From: Pseudoalteromonas piscicida
Lineage (GTDB): Bacteria; Pseudomonadota; Gammaproteobacteria; Enterobacterales; Alteromonadaceae
Direction of reading: 5' to 3'
Length of the DNA stretch: 64,000 nucleotides
Assembly: GCF_002744175.1 (NCBI RefSeq)
Contig: NZ_NKHF01000084.1
Location: 19,978 to 83,977 of the forward strand
In this document: one piece after another, positions 50,296 to 59,720 of the stretch
Numbering within the stretch: position 1 is the stretch's first letter
How the letters are laid out: every line of letters starts with the position of its first letter
Position numbers and translations under genes: made by a program
The notes under the pieces: model-generated
Database searches by the model: none
What the model was told of the DNA's origin: nothing
What the model saw: the letters and a program-made list of their open reading frames with translations, nothing else

Positions 50296-53163
50296 ATGGC
50301 ATGGTTTAATGCAAACTCAATCAACATAGATAACAATTCAAATGTAGCTCAAATTGTTAGCGGCGAAAGCGTTGCTAATATTAGACCCGGCGATGGGCTT
50401 ATTGTCGGATCATTTAATCCTGTTGAAGTCAACAGAGCATACGCCACCAATCAAGGGCAATTCATTGAGTTAACTACGCCTTGGGGTAACGCCACACAGT
50501 CACAAGTACCTGCCATTGTTATACCAACCAGTGGCGACTTTAATAGTGCCGTAATCGCCCTAAAAAACGCCAATACGATGGTTAATGACAATGTGCGGGC
50601 AATGGTGGATTGGCAAACAAAAATGGGGGCAGTACAGTTTACTGATCTGGATGGTAATATTCAGACTGTAAAAACACTTCGCGAAATGCAAAGTGAAATA
50701 GATAGTGCAAACCCCTACCCTTGGGCGATGCGAAAAGTAGAATTTGAAGCGCGTAGGCAGCAAAACATAGAGAAGTTTGCTGCAAGTGGGTTTGTGCATT
50801 TTGGTAAGCACTATGAGGGGGCTGAGCAATCACCAATAAATCAAGGCCTAACATCGTGGCAAACTCAGCCTAACAAACTCTATATCGGTTCTGCGGCAAC
50901 CAGCTCTACACATAAGGGGGATTCGCTATCCCCTTTTGCAACGGTGACGATAGCAGGTATAGCCACCTATTTAGCCCATACTGGAGATGCAGTTTATAGC
51001 GTTATAAAGCTTCCCCCCGCCGAAGACGGTACGCGCACGTATGACAGCGAGACAGGTGTATCAGTCAGACACGCAACACCTGCAATTGCGTTTGCATCTG
51101 AAACAGCAACAAACAAAGTTGTCACAGACCGTGTTGATATGTGGGGTTTCGAACTTTTTCTGAGAGAGATAAACGAGGACGATCCATTTGTGTACGCCAA
51201 TGGCTTAATTCAAAGTCGCGCTGCCAATATTTGTGGCGTAGCAACGGTAGAGGATGCGGCACGACCTATTACCTACTTTTCTTGGTACCAGGGGGACGAT
51301 TCTAGTCGTGGACGAGGTGTGAATTGGCAAGCGGCAACAGATGCTCAGCGCATAGCAATCGCCAGTAACCCAAATAACAACATCTATTTTGATGATGCGA
51401 CAGGTAAATTTTACCAGTGGTGCGTCAGAGGACGCAGTTTTGCAGGAGCGGGAAACGGGGATTGGGCATATTTAGAATCTATAGGTTACCCAGGAGCTGG
51501 CAACAACTTGAGCTTTGCTTATCCTCACACTTTAGTTGCGCCGCAAGGTAATGATGATACCCCTACCCCATACGTATCTGGGGCGACTCTGGGTTATAAC
51601 ACATTGTTTTATGCTAATTACGGCAGAAAACAGTCGTACTCGCACAATGGTGTTATGTATTCTAGATACAAGCAGGATTGTTATTTTTTAGTGTGTGGCA
51701 CTATTACCCGTCTCAATACAGGCGCGTATCACCCTAGCTTTAACCCTTTTGGGTCCGCGTATGCAACAGACGGTATCAATTTAACTGATAGGACATTTTG
51801 GTACACAGCAACTGCCGCAATCAAATCTAGAACGGACGCCTTTGTAAATGTGTGTCAAAATCCTAACGCTACAGGCTCATTATCTACAACAACATCGGCA
51901 GGAGGTAAATTCCCAAGACCAGATGGAAGGTTTTATGATGCTATCTATGCAAGCGGTCAAGGCGGAGTATGTCGTGACATGCGTTATTCTGCAAGGGGTT
52001 TAACCCGAGAAGATTTTGCAGAGGCGGATTTAGCGATTAAATCGGGTGAATACCGTGGTAGAGAGTATACTACGACTAGTAAAGTGTTGGACCCCTCAGC
52101 GGCAGGGTCAGGGAATCACCCTAACAAGCTCAGGAAAGTTTACCCTAGTTTCGTGGGTGGGGAAAATGTGGCGGTACTACTCCTAGATACTTTAGAGTAC
52201 CCTTGCACTTTGGGGGATGTTTTTCATTTGTATAACAAGAGCTTAGGCGTTGTATTCTCAGGTAAAGTAAGTAATGTAGGTGATAATTTTATCTATATAC
52301 TTTTGGGAGATAAAGTAGTCTCAGATTGGACTGGGGATGAGGTGCTATTGGTGCAAACCAAAAAGTTAAATACCTCGGTAGCTGGTGAATACACCCATAC
52401 TGAAGTCATTGGGGATCCTGCTGAAATCCTGCTTTGTGGTGATCTGGAGGATGGTTGGGTTGGTGATTGGGTTCCAGAGATACCTGACGGCACAGTTAAG
52501 GACTTTAAATTAAACAGACCAACCACATCAACACCTACAATATTGGAGACAAGTGATTCAGGGGTAAATTGGTCAAGTGTGACAACAACATGGAGCGATT
52601 TGAAGAATCTCTATGAATCAAAGGCCATTGCTAATTCTGCAATATGGCTAGTAAGTTATAGTACCAAGGCAAAATTAACCAAAGGCAGTGATAACGTTAA
52701 ACCCTACAAAGATTGCCTTGGCGTTGTATCTATATTGGGTGACAATTTAGATGGTCGCAGAAGTATTGCGTACTCCCTCACTGGCGATATTTTAAACGTA
52801 AGGGCTTGGTTGGCTAGTGTAGAACGGTTGCCACTCCTTTCTTTAAGATATCGAGATGGGACGGGAGAGCTTAATCCCTCGGGGTTAGGATTAACTCACA
52901 CCGATGTATCTGATTTACTCTATAAAGCAGATACAAATTACGTAAAAGTCTTTAACTACGCCGTAGAAAGCAATGGCCTAGCGTTAATAAATTACGCATA
53001 CAGACAATTGAAATTCGACACTACTGCAGATGACTTTGGAGATGATGCAAAAGTACCTCTCTTTGATAATGCCAATTCTTCTGTGGATGATAATGGGAAT
53101 CGAGTTTTAGTCGGGACGGCTCAAATAGTAGAACCTCTGGGGTGGATTAAAAATGACAAGTAA
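50296..53163 (+). CDS. Tail fibre / receptor-binding protein
   Basis: 955 residues. The first 170 residues form an attachment region (MAWFNANSINIDNNSNVAQIVSGESV, IVGSFNPVEVNRAYAT) with a helical stretch (TLREMQSEIDSANPYPWAMRKVEFEARRQ split by turns). The large rest is beta-rich with aromatic and glycine repeats and unlike common fibres, as expected for a receptor-binding part. It precedes a DUF4376-type gene, overlapping it by 11 bases. Confidence 0.75.
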   Translation: MAWFNANSINIDNNSNVAQIVSGESVANIRPGDGLIVGSFNPVEVNRAYATNQGQFIELTTPWGNATQSQVPAIVIPTSGDFNSAVIALKNANTMVNDNVRAMVDWQTKMGAVQFTDLDGNIQTVKTLREMQSEIDSANPYPWAMRKVEFEARRQQNIEKFAASGFVHFGKHYEGAEQSPINQGLTSWQTQPNKLYIGSAATSSTHKGDSLSPFATVTIAGIATYLAHTGDAVYSVIKLPPAEDGTRTYDSETGVSVRHATPAIAFASETATNKVVTDRVDMWGFELFLREINEDDPFVYANGLIQSRAANICGVATVEDAARPITYFSWYQGDDSSRGRGVNWQAATDAQRIAIASNPNNNIYFDDATGKFYQWCVRGRSFAGAGNGDWAYLESIGYPGAGNNLSFAYPHTLVAPQGNDDTPTPYVSGATLGYNTLFYANYGRKQSYSHNGVMYSRYKQDCYFLVCGTITRLNTGAYHPSFNPFGSAYATDGINLTDRTFWYTATAAIKSRTDAFVNVCQNPNATGSLSTTTSAGGKFPRPDGRFYDAIYASGQGGVCRDMRYSARGLTREDFAEADLAIKSGEYRGREYTTTSKVLDPSAAGSGNHPNKLRKVYPSFVGGENVAVLLLDTLEYPCTLGDVFHLYNKSLGVVFSGKVSNVGDNFIYILLGDKVVSDWTGDEVLLVQTKKLNTSVAGEYTHTEVIGDPAEILLCGDLEDGWVGDWVPEIPDGTVKDFKLNRPTTSTPTILETSDSGVNWSSVTTTWSDLKNLYESKAIANSAIWLVSYSTKAKLTKGSDNVKPYKDCLGVVSILGDNLDGRRSIAYSLTGDILNVRAWLASVERLPLLSLRYRDGTGELNPSGLGLTHTDVSDLLYKADTNYVKVFNYAVESNGLALINYAYRQLKFDTTADDFGDDAKVPLFDNANSSVDDNGNRVLVGTAQIVEPLGWIKNDK

Positions 53164-53791
53164 TTTGCTACAACCAATTGCTGAGTTTATTCAGCGTGAT
53201 GATAACGAACAGCCAGTTCTCAATGAACAAAGCCTACCTATTTTGCTTAGTAAGCCGGACACCAAAACCACAGCAGACATTGAGCGCCTGATCGCACTCG
53301 GAAAACCTCAACATGTTATTGAACGGTTTGCTGAGTTAGTCAATCTCGGTGAGCAGTGGGATTTTGCCTTTAATTACGTTGAGTATTTAAAGCAGTTAGC
53401 ACAAGTCGAGGCGTTTAATGCTGATTTGCCAGTTATCGGCCAAGATGAAAATGGAGTTGACATTTTAGCTGAGCCAATCGCGCTACCAGTGGCACCAGAA
53501 AAGCCAGCGGTCAAAACTGTTGAAGAAGTACTGGCGCCATACGCTCGCACGCTATTTAAGATGCAGCGCGCTGAAAAGGTTTCAAACATTACTGTCGAAG
53601 TTGATGGAATGGTGTTTGACGGTGATGAAACATCGCAAGCCAGAATGGCTCGCGCCATCGTGCTAATGACACGCAGTGATGAAAAAACACTGTGGGTTTT
53701 AGCCGATAATACCCAAGTTGAAGTCACGAAAGTCCAGCTCAAACAAGCGTGCATGCTTGCTGCAAAAAGGCAAACCGAGCTTTGGGTTTGA
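53153..53791 (+). CDS. Tail fibre-associated protein with DUF4376 domain
   Basis: 212 residues. The C-terminal half (AEKVSNITVEVDGMVFDGDE, ARAIVLMTRSDEKTLWVLAD) is the DUF4376 layout found at the end of fibre or fibre-assembly proteins. The N-terminal half holds YVEYLKQLAQVEAFNADL. It is the last prophage gene and is followed by a hairpin. Confidence 0.75.
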   Translation: MTSNLLQPIAEFIQRDDNEQPVLNEQSLPILLSKPDTKTTADIERLIALGKPQHVIERFAELVNLGEQWDFAFNYVEYLKQLAQVEAFNADLPVIGQDENGVDILAEPIALPVAPEKPAVKTVEEVLAPYARTLFKMQRAEKVSNITVEVDGMVFDGDETSQARMARAIVLMTRSDEKTLWVLADNTQVEVTKVQLKQACMLAAKRQTELWV

Positions 53792-53798
53792 GCAATAA

Positions 53799-53826
53799 GA
53801 ATCTGAGGGAAAAAGTCCTCAGATTC
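53799..53826 (+). terminator. Hairpin after the last prophage gene
   Basis: GAATCTGAGG (53799-53808) pairs perfectly with CCTCAGATTC (53817-53826), 8-base loop. The T run is weak, but the position fits the end of the late unit. Confidence 0.65.
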
Positions 53827-54003
53827 CATTCTAAAAACAAATGCCTTTATATCTAGAATTCAGCGCCGCATTACAGTTTTCCCCCAGAGGTCCTAGCAAA
53901 TGGACTATTAATTGAGGTTTGGGACTCGCTGAAGATTGAGCCCCTTGGGACTCATAATCTGACTATTTAAAACGTACTCGTATCTACTTTTAAAATATTA
54001 ATT
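53827..54003. other. Right end of the prophage
   Basis: No gene. The minus strand reads AGTCCCAA followed by a CTCAAT-type word twice, starting near 53952 and 53926, 26 bp apart, like paired transposase sites. CA at 53953-53954 is the proposed prophage end; AATCTG just outside (53956-53961) also occurs at the left end (8772-8777). Confidence 0.4.
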
Positions 54004-55089
54004 CTAAAGGTTGAAATGCGTTTTTATTCTTTCAACAGTATGTGACCATTTTGGTGTTTGAGGTTTGCAGACTGAATTCTGATTTCCAAACAGTCCTGAT
54101 TCATTAAATGCTTGAGCCAACGGCACTGCTTTAATCCATTCAACAGGAACCAGATACTCTGCATCATCATCGTCTAAATTAGCGAAACTCGAATAGTCAC
54201 CATCAGTTTCTAAGTCTAGTAAAGTTTTATTATCGTGCTTTGAAAACTGAAAGTTTTCTGCCCTTGATATTTCACCAGCAACTTTTCCTACAGCTACAAA
54301 GCCCGTTTGAGGAACTTTAACCCATACACTATCACCAGTATCTAACATGTTTAATGTATTGGAATACCAACGACCTCGACCCGCGGAAACAAAACCATAT
54401 TTTAATGCATCATTCCAATGGCGCTCTTTACAATGCCCAAAAGAAACGTAAAACTCTCCATTCCAAGGTTCTTTTGCTGATTTTGAAATAACGCGCTCTT
54501 GGGTTTCCTCTGGTGCGATCATCCAAGCTCGACTTAAATACTGGTTTACTCCATCCTCAAATACTGTAAAAAACACAGCGTTAACAGGTATTTTCGCTTT
54601 GTCATTTAGATAGTTTATGATCCGTTCTGTGCTCGCGTCCAGTGCAGCATCTACAATGACCATTTGATGCGAACCCTCATAATTTATATCTTTGAAAGGA
54701 ACACCAAACTTTGACTCAAACGCCCTATCCAAGCTCTGCTCTGCTATTGCACATTTCGAACTGTAGTCATGATAAATATCAACCAATTTACTGTCGTCAA
54801 CTTCGACTACCCAAGAAGCGTAGTCTAAAGCCTGAGCTACGACATTTCTTGGTGTTTTGTCGCGCTTTAACTCAATGATAATGACACTTCCACTTGCATC
54901 CATAGCAAGTAAATCAATGTATTTATCAAAATCAGTTCGCACCTGACGACCAATAAGCAACCAATTTGGATTTAAAATAGAAATGTCTGCAACAATCTGC
55001 TCCTCCAATTGTTGTTCACTTTCCAAGGTTATTGTTTTTAATCTTGTTGGTTTATTACCTATTTTCCAGATTCCCTGTTCTATAGCCAT
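54004..55089 (-). CDS. NucS/DUF91-like PD-(D/E)xK nuclease
   Basis: About 361 residues from ATG 55089 (MAIEQGIWKIGNKPTRL), where the common family start lies; the frame is open 42 codons more. The nuclease core is DKYIDLLAMDASGSVIIIELKRDKTP: aspartate, then E-x-K after a strand, as in restriction-type and NucS nucleases, with LDYASWV after it. The C-terminal half (DSVWVKVPQTGFVAVGKVAGE) looks like a small beta-barrel substrate-binding domain. Cytoplasmic. DNA cleavage or repair is inferred; a defence role is possible. It flanks the right end of the prophage. Confidence 0.72.
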   Translation of the reverse strand: MAIEQGIWKIGNKPTRLKTITLESEQQLEEQIVADISILNPNWLLIGRQVRTDFDKYIDLLAMDASGSVIIIELKRDKTPRNVVAQALDYASWVVEVDDSKLVDIYHDYSSKCAIAEQSLDRAFESKFGVPFKDINYEGSHQMVIVDAALDASTERIINYLNDKAKIPVNAVFFTVFEDGVNQYLSRAWMIAPEETQERVISKSAKEPWNGEFYVSFGHCKERHWNDALKYGFVSAGRGRWYSNTLNMLDTGDSVWVKVPQTGFVAVGKVAGEISRAENFQFSKHDNKTLLDLETDGDYSSFANLDDDDAEYLVPVEWIKAVPLAQAFNESGLFGNQNSVCKPQTPKWSHTVERIKTHFNL

Positions 55090-55480
55090 AATTAGTCTAA
55101 GTCCTTCCCAGAAATGAATCGCCCCGATTTCATCGGACATCAGTTTGTTTATATCAACCAACCTTACATGACTCATGTAAATTAACATAATAATTTTCAT
55201 GACTTCCTTTGTCACTTTAGTGAATTTCCCCCTTGGGGGTTACTATTAAGTACAAATATGTACAAGCCTTATCGGCTTCAATACTAGCGCAGGCCTAGGT
55301 GATGGATACTGGTGCTGTTGAGCAATAGCAAGCTCACAAGACACTGATGTGTCGTTATTTTATTTTTCATTGTTCCAAGTACTCAAGTTATTGAGTTTCA
55401 TACAAGCCCTGATTGATTCACTTGAAAACAAAAAAACGAGGGTCTCCCCTCGCCTTTTATAGTCTGCATTGAACTTGCGC
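55090..55480. other. Gene-free region upstream of the nuclease gene
   Basis: Apart from the in-frame upstream extension of the nuclease gene and the terminator of the next gene (55437-55452), I see no gene here. Confidence 0.5.
55437..55452 (-). terminator. Terminator of the secreted propeller gene
   Basis: CGAGGG (55437-55442) pairs with CCCTCG (55447-55452) around a 4-base loop. On the minus strand it is followed by TTTTTTTG. Confidence 0.85.
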
Positions 55481-56713
55481 TTATTCGCAGTCGTTGGCTA
55501 CATATGTTAAGTCATTAATATGTTCTGGACCGTCCATTATATAAGTGGCTGCTGCGGTGCTTGGGTCTAGGGTGTAGATCTTGGCGTCTTCACCTGAATT
55601 GCGGCCAGACACATACAGCGTACCATCGTTACTAACAGCTAGGCCAGATGCCCAATTTATGCCGTGTTCACCAATAAGGTCTAAAGTCATGCTGCCTTTA
55701 TCTAGGGTGTAAAGGGCCTTGCCAGTTAGCACGTAAATCACGTTAGTATCTGCTGAATATGCAATGTCTCCGTGTGAGAAGTCATCTCCTGCATAGCTTA
55801 GTTTGCCTAGTACGGTTTTTTCGCCTGATAGGAGGTCAAACTCGTATAAATAGGTCTTGCTACTTGCTAGTAATTTTGTACCGTCGGGCGTTACGGCCGA
55901 ACGATATAAAGGCCAAGAGACGGTGTTTGCTGCTAATGTTTGTTCAGCGTTATCTAATGATACTTTCCAAAGTGAAGATGCTTTAGTGGTACTATTATTT
56001 TGCTCCATAAAATATAGTTCACCGTTATATGCAGCTATATTAGACGCGGTATTGCTCACCCCTTCAACATAAGAGTAGCTATTGCTATTAACGTCAAAGT
56101 GATACACATAACTGGTGCTGCCTTCCCCAAAGTTGTTTATGCCGTAAATACCCGTCTTACACGTAACAGGAGGCTCTGGAGGTGAAGTGGCCTCCACTTC
56201 AGTAACTATAACATTATCGATCAATGCACCATATGAATCTGATGTGCCTAAACCTTGAAACCGCAATTGAGTTAAGTCGTTTACTGCTTCTACTGTGTAT
56301 TCGTACTTAGTCCACCCACGGACCGTTCCATTCATGGTTACGAGTGTATTGTCTCCAAACCATGCACGAGCACGGTTAGTTGAATTATTATTCTCGACAC
56401 GAGGTGAGTAGTAAAAGCTTACCTTGTACTTTTTGCCCACAGTGGTTGGGATATTCTGATAAATCGTATAGTTTGCCGTAGAGTCAAGCTCTAAGTATTG
56501 ATCGCCATCTTGTGGCTCTATAATGCCAAGACTTTTCTTTTGAATTTCAAATTTAGCAGCTTCTTTACTCCAACCTTGGAGACTATTGAATAATGTCCAA
56601 TGACCGGCGATATAGCCAGATGTTTCAAATGAGCCGTTGACGACCAAATTGTCTGCAGCGCTAGCCGTACCAACGACAGATAATAACGCCAAGGTTGTAA
56701 AGTTAATTTTCAT
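55481..56713 (-). CDS. Secreted protein: carbohydrate-binding-like domain plus beta-propeller
   Basis: About 410 residues from ATG 56713, five bases after GGAG (a GTG two codons earlier is less likely). A signal peptide ends at TASAAD. Residues 22-175 form a jelly-roll domain of the DUF642/CBM type (NLVVNGSFETSG, YLELDSTANYTIYQNIPTTVGKKYKV split by turns, ALIDNVIV). A PPEPP linker leads to propeller repeats (YGELYFMEQNN-like, VIYVLTGKALYTLDKG, LYVSGRNSG). Probably surface or extracellular, binding sugar polymers. Single gene with its own terminator. Confidence 0.7.
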   Translation of the reverse strand: MKINFTTLALLSVVGTASAADNLVVNGSFETSGYIAGHWTLFNSLQGWSKEAAKFEIQKKSLGIIEPQDGDQYLELDSTANYTIYQNIPTTVGKKYKVSFYYSPRVENNNSTNRARAWFGDNTLVTMNGTVRGWTKYEYTVEAVNDLTQLRFQGLGTSDSYGALIDNVIVTEVEATSPPEPPVTCKTGIYGINNFGEGSTSYVYHFDVNSNSYSYVEGVSNTASNIAAYNGELYFMEQNNSTTKASSLWKVSLDNAEQTLAANTVSWPLYRSAVTPDGTKLLASSKTYLYEFDLLSGEKTVLGKLSYAGDDFSHGDIAYSADTNVIYVLTGKALYTLDKGSMTLDLIGEHGINWASGLAVSNDGTLYVSGRNSGEDAKIYTLDPSTAAATYIMDGPEHINDLTYVANDCE

Positions 56714-56983
56714 AGCCACTCCAAGAGAGGATGCAATGTTAAATTAATGATAACAAAACACCATTTAAACTAGTACCATTGTCGTACTTTATGCGATACC
56801 GGTCAATGATTAAACTAAAAAGCAGAGTTTATGATGTTTTATCTATCTTAACACCCCTTAAAATTAATACTTTATTCTTACTATTTTGTCTGGATAGAAA
56901 TTTAGAAGGGTTGCTTATCCCTTTATGATTAGAAAAACATGAGGAGGAAGCTCTAATGTGGCGGCGACTATCATTACGATAGT

Positions 56984-57991
56984 TTAGTGATTGACGGTGC
57001 AGTCAGCTGAGTTTTCTTGGTTACAGTAGTGGAAGTCTAAATAATAGCTATCTTTTTCAGGTCGCTTACCAAATTTGATCCGTTGATAAAGTAACTCTGC
57101 ACCTTTGCGACCCATTTCAAATGGGTTTTGGCCAATGTTCATGGTTGATAAACCGTTTTTTAACGCCTGCAGTTGTACTTCTTCGGTATCGGCTGAAATA
57201 ATTACCGCGGCGCGGCTTGCTAGCTTCTCTCTAAACGGCAACATCCGCTCGACATAATTTGGATGGAACTGTGCAAATCCAGCAACGGCAAGGAATATCG
57301 GTGGCTTATCATAACTCATCAACGCGAGGAGCTGACTTAGCGCATCCTCTCGCTTACCCATCGTAAACAACGGGCAACGTTCAAACTCTACCCAACCATG
57401 GCTCCCATTGAGGGGCTCGGTGCTGGTTTGCTCAGATAGCGCATACCTCACGCCATTCATGCGTTTATCTAGATTTGGTGTTGAGTGGTGCCCAGTTTGA
57501 ATACAGATCTGCTGTGGTTCGCTTGATTTAAATGCTTTTGCCGCTTCACCTAAGGCAACACCGAAGGCAAAGTTATCTGTGCCAACATATGCAAGCCGGT
57601 AACTTTTATGTTCCTCTAGTAGATCTGAGTCAAAGGTAATGACCGGAATGTTAAGCTGTTTTGCTCTTTTTAGTGAACGCGATACCAAAAAATTAGACTC
57701 TGTGGTAGAGATCAACAATCCATCAACTCTTTTAGCAACTAAATCGTTGACGATTAAACTCTGCGTTCTAAAGTCTTGATAATCATCGGCACCATCATAA
57801 ATACATTCAACTTCTGAGTGGTGCTTAGCAAAACTTTGGCAGCCCTTGAACGACTGCTCGTAAAAAGTATCGTTTTTGGTTTTACCCACTACGGCAATTG
57901 AAATTTTTGCCACTGCACTATCACTAAGAGTCAATGCTATTAAGCTAACAACCGCAGTAAACAAGCAGAATGGACTTTGCTTTAACTTCAT
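56984..57991 (-). CDS. Periplasmic sugar-binding-type protein, orphan
   Basis: About 335 residues from ATG 57991 (MKLKQSPFCLF), giving a clear signal peptide (LFTAVVSLIALTLSDSAVA). The mature part is a ribose/LacI-type binding fold: ISIAVVGKTKNDTFYEQSFKGC, VDGLLISTTESNFLVSRSLKRAK, IPVITFDSDL, YVGTDNFAFG. No ABC permease or ATPase genes are nearby, so it may serve a distant transporter or act as a sensor ligand-binding protein. It follows a LysR gene by 86 bases in the same direction. Confidence 0.8.
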   Translation of the reverse strand: MKLKQSPFCLFTAVVSLIALTLSDSAVAKISIAVVGKTKNDTFYEQSFKGCQSFAKHHSEVECIYDGADDYQDFRTQSLIVNDLVAKRVDGLLISTTESNFLVSRSLKRAKQLNIPVITFDSDLLEEHKSYRLAYVGTDNFAFGVALGEAAKAFKSSEPQQICIQTGHHSTPNLDKRMNGVRYALSEQTSTEPLNGSHGWVEFERCPLFTMGKREDALSQLLALMSYDKPPIFLAVAGFAQFHPNYVERMLPFREKLASRAAVIISADTEEVQLQALKNGLSTMNIGQNPFEMGRKGAELLYQRIKFGKRPEKDSYYLDFHYCNQENSADCTVNH

Positions 57992-58077
57992 GTTTCGAGT
58001 GAAATAATATCTTGTACTAGTGCAATCATAACCTATATTTGCAACAACGCAACTCAAAGCAATACCACTATTAAGTG

Positions 58078-58965
58078 TTAATTGCGCAGGGCGTGTTTTA
58101 ATACAAACTGATGAGCATCCATATAATTTTTTATCGCATTTTGCGCAATCTGAATTGTCGCTGGTACATCCCGACTTCCTTTGTGAACCGAGTAGACATC
58201 CACTTTTTCCAGCTCATATTCGGGTACAACTCGTTCAAGCTTATGATTATCAAACGCAATGAGCTCAGGCACTAAACCAATACCAAGCCCATTTTCAATC
58301 AGCCCTATGGTATCAGACACCGAATTAGTTTTATGATGTGCTCTAAAAGACATCGACTTTTTAACTTGCCGCTCAACGTCATAGAAGTCGTAGTGAGACA
58401 CCTTTGCTTCCCAGGCATTTGCTATATATGGTGCGGTCGACGCCTTAAAATTACTTCCCTTTGCTTTATACAAAACATCTCGAAATGAACCGACATATTG
58501 CTGTGACTGTTCAGTTTCATTAATTTTGCCAACTCTTACCGCAATATCTATTCCTCGCGCCACCATATTAAGTGGTTTATCTTCATTAATTAGATGCAAA
58601 CAAATTTTTGGGTGTGTTTGTATTAGTTTGCACAGCGCTGGCGCGACTATTGTTTGCATCAATGCATAAGACGCAGTAACGGTTAGCCTGCCGCTTAACT
58701 CCGACTGTTTTGATCTTGCTTTTTCCCAAGCTACCTCAGAAAGCTGGCTGATCTTCAAACAATAAGCATAAAAATCTTTACCAACATTGGTGAGAGATTG
58801 GCTTCGCGTATTTCTATATAAAAGCGGAGTGCCGATCTCTTCTTCTAATTTTTTAAGGTGTTGGCTTATGACTGATTTGGATAGCGATAGTTTTTCTGCA
58901 GCTTTTGTTAATGAACCAGACTCAACAACCCCTTTAAATATCATCATTCTTCTTAATTTATTCAT
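58078..58965 (-). CDS. LysR-family transcription regulator
   Basis: About 295 residues from ATG 58965 (MNKLRRMMIFKGVVESG). The N-terminal winged helix-turn-helix is clear: SGSLTKAAEKLSLSKSVISQHLKKLEEEIGTPLLYR in two helices, then LTNVGKDFY. The effector domain follows (LTVTASYALMQTIVAPALCKL, DIAVRVG, ENGLGIGLVPE). It may regulate the binding-protein gene downstream; this is by position only. Confidence 0.92.
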   Translation of the reverse strand: MNKLRRMMIFKGVVESGSLTKAAEKLSLSKSVISQHLKKLEEEIGTPLLYRNTRSQSLTNVGKDFYAYCLKISQLSEVAWEKARSKQSELSGRLTVTASYALMQTIVAPALCKLIQTHPKICLHLINEDKPLNMVARGIDIAVRVGKINETEQSQQYVGSFRDVLYKAKGSNFKASTAPYIANAWEAKVSHYDFYDVERQVKKSMSFRAHHKTNSVSDTIGLIENGLGIGLVPELIAFDNHKLERVVPEYELEKVDVYSVHKGSRDVPATIQIAQNAIKNYMDAHQFVLKHALRN

Positions 58966-59720
58966 TCTGACAACTCTTCTAACGAACACAACTCATAAAA
59001 AAGACCGCAGCCCACAAAATAAAATCACAATAAATATACATTTCATTAATCAATTATCTTTAACAGTTATAGATGAATTCGAACACTTGGTCTACACCAA
59101 ATCTCACCTACTTCTCACTGGACCTACAAGTGACATACAAGCATCACAAGATTATTCGTTTTGCCTCATTCAACTTAAGAAGAGGTATTGCAGCCATCAA
59201 TGGAAAATAATCGCCAATATAGCAAGTTATGTTCAAGCACTTATGAATACTGCTATTAAAAAAGCGATCAACGCGGTTAAATCAATAAAGGTCTTTAAAT
59301 ATTGCGCACGGTTAGAAACATTGAGTTTGATTTTATGAAACAATTGAATTATGCTCAATTTATCGACAACATTAACGACCTAATCCTTATCAACTGCTTC
59401 CATACATCATAAAATTTTGCACACCTAAAGCTCTAGAAAGCTAAAAAACACCACCAAGCTATTAACAACCATTCACCAAAAAAGCTATTTTGAAGATTGT
59501 ATACACTGCGCTTTAATGTTATTAGAAACGCAATTAAACCTTTCAACTTGTTAAAAAATGTAGAAAACCTTCCCTTCCAATTATCCCTATATCAATAATA
59601 TTAAAGTACATATGGTTAACATTTTAACTACATGAACATTACTCTTAAGTTGCACGTCGACGACTCAATAAGATCTGATGCAACTAGAAATCGAAAAAAT
59701 ATATTGATTAAGGAAAAAAA
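58966..59720. other. AT-rich gene-free stretch
   Basis: About 755 bases upstream of the toxin-like locus. An open frame covers 58787-59338 on the plus strand, but it lies opposite the LysR start and has no ribosome binding site or protein-like composition, so I do not call it. AAGGAAAAAA before 59721 serves the next gene. Confidence 0.55.

Larger units (their letters stand above)
8776..53954. mobile_element. Mu-like transposable prophage with siphovirus-type tail
   Basis: About 45 kb. MuA-type DDE transposase, MuB ATPase, GemA, Mor, Mu-type portal (gp29), gpF, gpI, capsid, gp36, gpG and gp37 identify a transposable phage. Tape measure, tail tube and J-like tip proteins without sheath or baseplate genes indicate a long non-contractile tail. 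The ends are inferred: TG at 8776, CA at 53953-53954, flanked by AAATC (left) and TAATC (right), a 4/5 match to the expected 5-bp target duplication. Inside the right end, AGTCCCAA occurs twice, 26 bp apart on the minus strand, like R1/R2 transposase sites. The head, tail, lysis and transposition sets look complete, so the prophage may be active. Presence is certain; exact ends are tentative. Confidence 0.9.

Noticed and set aside
55216..55240. C5-TT-G5 palindrome-like sequence
   Set aside because: The two arms leave only two bases for a loop, and there is no T run; not a convincing hairpin or site.
58787..59338. Open frame of 183 codons on the plus strand
   Set aside because: Half of it is antisense to the LysR DNA-binding domain, the rest is AT-rich with no ribosome binding site and protein-unlike composition.
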